From Scatophagus argus (taxonomy: Eukaryota; Chordata; Actinopteri; Scatophagidae): 64,000 nucleotides of DNA. The notes beneath the pieces are model-generated. The model had not been told where the DNA came from and did not search any database. It was given only the letters and a program-made list of their open reading frames with translations. Location: assembly GCF_020382885.2 (NCBI RefSeq), contig NC_058516.1, positions 5,364,594-5,428,593 of the forward strand, given 5' to 3'. The position numbers and the translations under genes were made by a program. Below, piece by piece: positions 61,701 to 64,000 of this stretch; the first letter of the stretch is position 1; every line of letters starts with the position of its first letter.

Positions 61701-62960
61701 AACTTCTGCCCCCAGTAGAGCGATCGATCTCACAGCTTTATTCTGCCAGCAGGTTGTTTAATTAACCTTGACATCATGTGAAAGCAGTAAAAGTTAGACC
61801 AAAACAAAATCTGATGGGAGCTCACTGATAACAGAAAAAACTTCTTCCCAGCAGCTGGGAGGAAGCTTAGCTATTATTTGCTAATAGTAGCCATTTTTTT
61901 TTTTAATTGAAAGTAAAGGGTTCTCAGTAACCACAGTATGTCTGCACAGACCACTTGCTTTGAGTAACCCTGATGAATAGATTTTTTGAGATTTTTAACC
62001 TCAATCTGTGTTTCGGCAGGCACGATGACGTCCTTCAGTGCGGGCTTTGTGAAAATCCGGTGGAACATCTGGTCCGAGCTGGTCATCGGCCTGATCACAG
62101 CAGTGCAGGCAGCACTGCTGCTCCTCATGGGCAACACAGACAACATTTGGGTCTGCTACGTGGCCTACATCCTGTTCAGGGGCTTCTACCAGTTCCTGGT
62201 GCCTATTGCCACGTGAGTGCCAAATAAAAACCTATTATTTACTGTCTAAATCTGAAACCAGAATCCACCAATTACTTCACCTGCACCTGCACCTGCTGCA
62301 GCTGGAGGAAAGTTCACAGGTTCACCACAAATGGAGAAAAAAGTTACTAAGCTGAATAAAAGTACTTTTCCAGTTTCACTGTATGAAATAACAAGACAAC
62401 ACTTAGGGCGACATCATGTTGAATTGAATCCCTTGAAGTGCCTCCCACGCTGACAGTCATGTTGTGAGCTAACTGTATTGTAAGCGTTTCTCTCATCTGT
62501 CGGCTCCGTGTTCATCATCTCTTCTTCTCTCCATAGTTTCCAGATTGCCTCGTCGCTCACCAAGGAGCTGTGCGCCTTGGTGTTTGGCATCAACACCTTT
62601 CTGGGGACCATTTTGAACAGCATCATCATCCTGATATTTGCTGAAAAGAGAGGCCTGGGGTTGGATGTGCACGATCAGGTAAAATTTAACACCTCAGAAG
62701 ATTATGCCGGTGTCAAACACAAAGTTGGCAACTACAATGTGTCTGTATCTCTCTTACAGTTCCTGGTGTACTTCATTTACCTCACCATTCTTACCGTCAT
62801 CTACTTTATCTGTGCCACCGTGGTCATCATGCGTCACTATAGAAACAAGCCCAGGGAAGGAGGCGGGACCAACGAGCAGGCCTCGCCCATGGAGCTGCAT
62901 CCTGTGACTGCGAGTTCAGAGGCAGAAACTTTAACTAACGGCGCAAGTGCCAAAGCATAA
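58718..62960 (+). CDS. slc19a1: Reduced folate carrier (solute carrier family 19 member 1), 5 coding exons
   Basis: A 12-helix plasma-membrane antiporter that brings reduced folates into the cell. Coding exons are 58718-59020, 60354-61137, 62020-62212, 62537-62678 and 62760-62960; they join in frame to 540 codons (human 591). The ATG has A at -3 and G at +4; the exon probably opens after the acceptor at 58,631. The N-terminal tail (about 66 residues) is longer than in mammals and the C-terminal tail shorter. Family text: CFYGFMVSIKPGEPFITPYL, KNFTTEQ (sequon N96, the human N58 site), YSSYIFSLVNP, QRVAGYSRSSVLLGVFTSSV, PKRSLFFNR, LVLFYVHILWNKV, SAGFVKIRWNIW, FQIASSLTKELCALVFGIN. These fit SLC19A1 clearly better than the thiamine carriers SLC19A2/3 (for example FVKIRW, VAGYSR). 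Intron 4 is only 81 bp and open in frame. Confidence 0.93.
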
Positions 62961-64000
62961 TGACAGGAAACGTATCTTTTCCCAGTTTTTGTGAATATGC
63001 TCTACAGACTCAGCGGGATCGATCGTTTTAACCCTGAGATGTTGATGGCGTGGTGTGTTCGATGTTGAGCTGCTGAGCCTTGTAGAAACCATAGAAGTGC
63101 CTCACCTAAAGCTCCTGCACCACACCAGTCGGATTGGCTGGATCCCACTCATTTCCGACGTCTGAAGTAAATTCCAGTACTTTTTAAATACAAAGCACTA
63201 CCTGGTACTATACTTTCATACTGCGACAAGTCATCTTTCAGCACAGACGGGGACCATTAATTTAATGGCCGGAATTGAAGTTTACTTTCTATTTGGACAG
63301 GAAGTTAACGAGCTCAGTTTGCAGCTGTACCAGGCTGAAACACTTACTACAAATCAAAGTTCGGGATTACTATATAATCACTACATAGTACCTTCAGTCT
63401 GCATTCTCAGACATCACACATTTTATTTTTATCATCGACATTCCCATTATATCTAAAGTTCTAGTTCCATGATTACATGTTATTTGAAAAGACATTTAGA
63501 TTATTTTTAGACACAGTTTTCCTTTACTGTGCTGATAATCCCATCACATGGTTATATACTGCTAATCAGATTACGAAGCTGTAAACTGCTGGTTTTATGC
63601 AGAGTGTGTGTGTGTAATATCACGCTTACGTTTTTAAAATGATTTTACTGTTGCCGTAGTCCCACATAGCCAGACACGTCTTCTGGACCGGGGATTTTGG
63701 GTGTCACTAAACCCAGGATGTGGTGATGGTGCCAAAACAGGGTCAGGGAGGAGCTTGTTGTGGTGGGACTTTTGCACACACAGAGGTGAGCACTGACATT
63801 AAAATGGCTGAATACCTGCGAAAGAAAGTGAGAAGCTAACAGCTGCTAGCTTGTAAAGCATCTGTTATGTGCTGCAAAGGAGAAATTATGAGTGAAAGAT
63901 AATTTTTAATAAACATTTCTACACAGTTTTTTTTTTGTGTAGAAATGCGTTTGCTTTTTCCTTTTTTAGAGGCGGGGGGAGTCAGTCTGAGTGCATGACT
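62961..64000 (+). other. slc19a1 3' UTR and right flank
   Basis: No further exon seen. An AATAAA at 63,908-63,913 is a plausible poly(A) signal about 950 bp after the stop. A short 63-codon frame at 63,265 has no ATG-supported or recognisable product. Confidence 0.5.

Noticed and set aside
58718-62960. Thiamine transporter (SLC19A2 or SLC19A3) identity
   Set aside because: VAGYSR, YSSYIFSLV, HILWN and FVKIRW follow the folate carrier rather than the thiamine carriers.

Overview
The window looks like nuclear DNA from a percomorph-type teleost fish. The evidence is split genes with GT-AG introns, vertebrate orthologues that read best as fish versions, abundant (CA)n microsatellites, a tRNA-derived SINE, and several dispersed repeats typical of fish genomes. 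I worked by eye only, with no database search, so family names rest on recognised motifs and exon structure.

Layout. Positions 1-20,813 hold no gene I can support; they contain repeats, microsatellites and a few promoter-like motifs. Then come aamp (+, 11 exons, 20,814-24,643) and gpbar1 (+, single coding exon, about 30,876-31,895). Next is a head-to-head pair of keratin-type intermediate filament genes: a type II-like gene (-, 9 exons, 34,797-38,271) and a type I-like gene (+, 8 exons, 38,635-41,544). After that come arpc2 (-, 10 exons, 42,899-50,208), a CXCR1/CXCR2-type chemokine receptor (+, 54,953-56,026) and slc19a1, the reduced folate carrier (+, 5 coding exons, 58,718-62,960). I rebuilt all six multi-exon or single-exon models, and every multi-exon model closes in frame (416, 432, 508, 299 and 540 codons).

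Context. As I remember it, AAMP, GPBAR1, ARPC2 and CXCR1/2 are also neighbours on human 2q35, so this is an old vertebrate block. The keratin pair between gpbar1 and arpc2, and slc19a1 next to the chemokine receptor, are the departures. The genes are functionally unrelated (housekeeping WD-repeat protein, bile acid receptor, epithelial filaments, Arp2/3 subunit, neutrophil chemokine receptor, folate uptake). Only the keratin pair looks functionally coupled: one type I-like and one type II-like chain, the two halves of an obligate heteropolymer, fire in opposite directions from one short shared promoter.

The most interesting content is that pair. It resembles the 'thread keratin' alpha/gamma genes known from hagfish slime and reported in other fish and amphibians. 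Both tails are unusual: seven hexapeptide repeats of the type T-V/I-I-P-A-E in the type II chain, and a lysine block plus 22 serines and an acidic end in the type I chain.
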